From an uncultured Ruminiclostridium sp. (GTDB taxonomy: Bacteria; Bacillota; Clostridia; Oscillospirales; Ruminococcaceae): 15,492 nt of DNA. The translations under genes and the position numbers were made by a program. The first letter of the stretch is position 1, and the number at the start of each line of letters is the position of its first letter. This document shows positions 15,378 to 15,492 of this stretch, one piece after another. The notes below the pieces were generated by a model. The model saw only the letters and a program-made list of their open reading frames with translations, was not told where the DNA came from and did not search any database. The stretch is from contig CAJUQV010000039.1 in the NCBI GenBank assembly GCA_910588335.1, positions 1-15,492 on the forward strand, read 5' to 3'.

Positions 15378-15406
15378 TTGACAAGCATTCAAAAAACGTG
15401 TATAAT
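15378..15406 (+). promoter_or_regulatory. Sigma-A promoter of the tRNA-Val gene
   Basis: TTGACA (15378-15383), 17 bases, TATAAT (15401-15406), both perfect. Transcription should begin near 15413, about 26 bases before the mature tRNA. Confidence 0.9.
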
Positions 15407-15438
15407 AATAAAGCCGTCAGATAAAAGGCGGCTAAGTA

Positions 15439-15492
15439 GGGAGTTTAGCTCAGCTGGGAGAGCATCTGCCTTACAAGCAGAGGGTCACAGGT
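15439..15492 (+). tRNA. tRNA-Val (anticodon UAC), partial at the window end
   Basis: The 5' acceptor strand GGGAGTT is followed by TA, a D arm GCTC-AGCTGGGA-GAGC, and an anticodon stem TCTGC/GCAGA enclosing CTTACAA. The anticodon is TAC (15472-15474), reading valine. The sequence is cut in the T arm, so the last 20 or so bases, the CCA end and any further tRNAs of a cluster lie outside. Confidence 0.93.

Overview
The window looks like a chromosomal segment from a motile, low-to-medium GC member of the Clostridia (Firmicutes), possibly near the Oscillospirales. The reasons are sigma-A promoters with 17-base spacing, strong AGGAGG-type ribosome sites, flagellin, clostridial-style RpoB and RpoC sequences, and a clostridial Na/Pi symporter-PhoU fusion. 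The order-level placement is inference.

Layout. 26-1720 (+) is a large flagellin gene closed by a strong terminator. 1850-2580 has no conventional gene but is the most interesting part. It holds what reads as a type I toxin-antitoxin locus: a 31-residue hydrophobic peptide gene on the minus strand (2047-2142) with its own consensus promoter, and a convergent small RNA (about 1951-2042) with another consensus promoter and a shared bidirectional terminator. A second diverged copy of the small RNA (about 2424-2517) keeps promoter and terminator, but its toxin gene is reduced to the last 14 codons plus the stop. Neither the peptide nor the RNAs is long enough to be found by ordinary gene calling. 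2588-10137 (-) is the rpoB-rpoC operon, read leftwards from a promoter at 10271-10243 and ending in a terminator next to the small-RNA copy. 10475-12244 (+) is a divergent Na/Pi cotransporter-PhoU fusion. 12479-15172 (+) is a tldD-tldE (pmbA) pair preceded by a perfect 19-bp inverted repeat. The window ends inside a tRNA-Val(UAC) with a perfect sigma-A promoter.

How the parts work together. RpoB and RpoC form the catalytic core of RNA polymerase; here they have unusual tails, an acidic tail with no Lys or Arg on RpoB and a Pro/Ala-rich tail on RpoC. TldD and TldE form a heterodimeric metalloprotease with the active site on TldD. The transporter moves phosphate with sodium. In the toxin locus, the small RNA would silence the membrane-peptide mRNA by pairing at the overlapping 3' ends and perhaps at the mRNA 5' end, where the sequence has complementary blocks. 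This resembles TxpA/RatA of Bacillus and Fst/par of Enterococcus in architecture.

Limits. All small RNA ends are predicted from promoter and terminator positions; the toxin function is inferred from sequence features, not from a database match.
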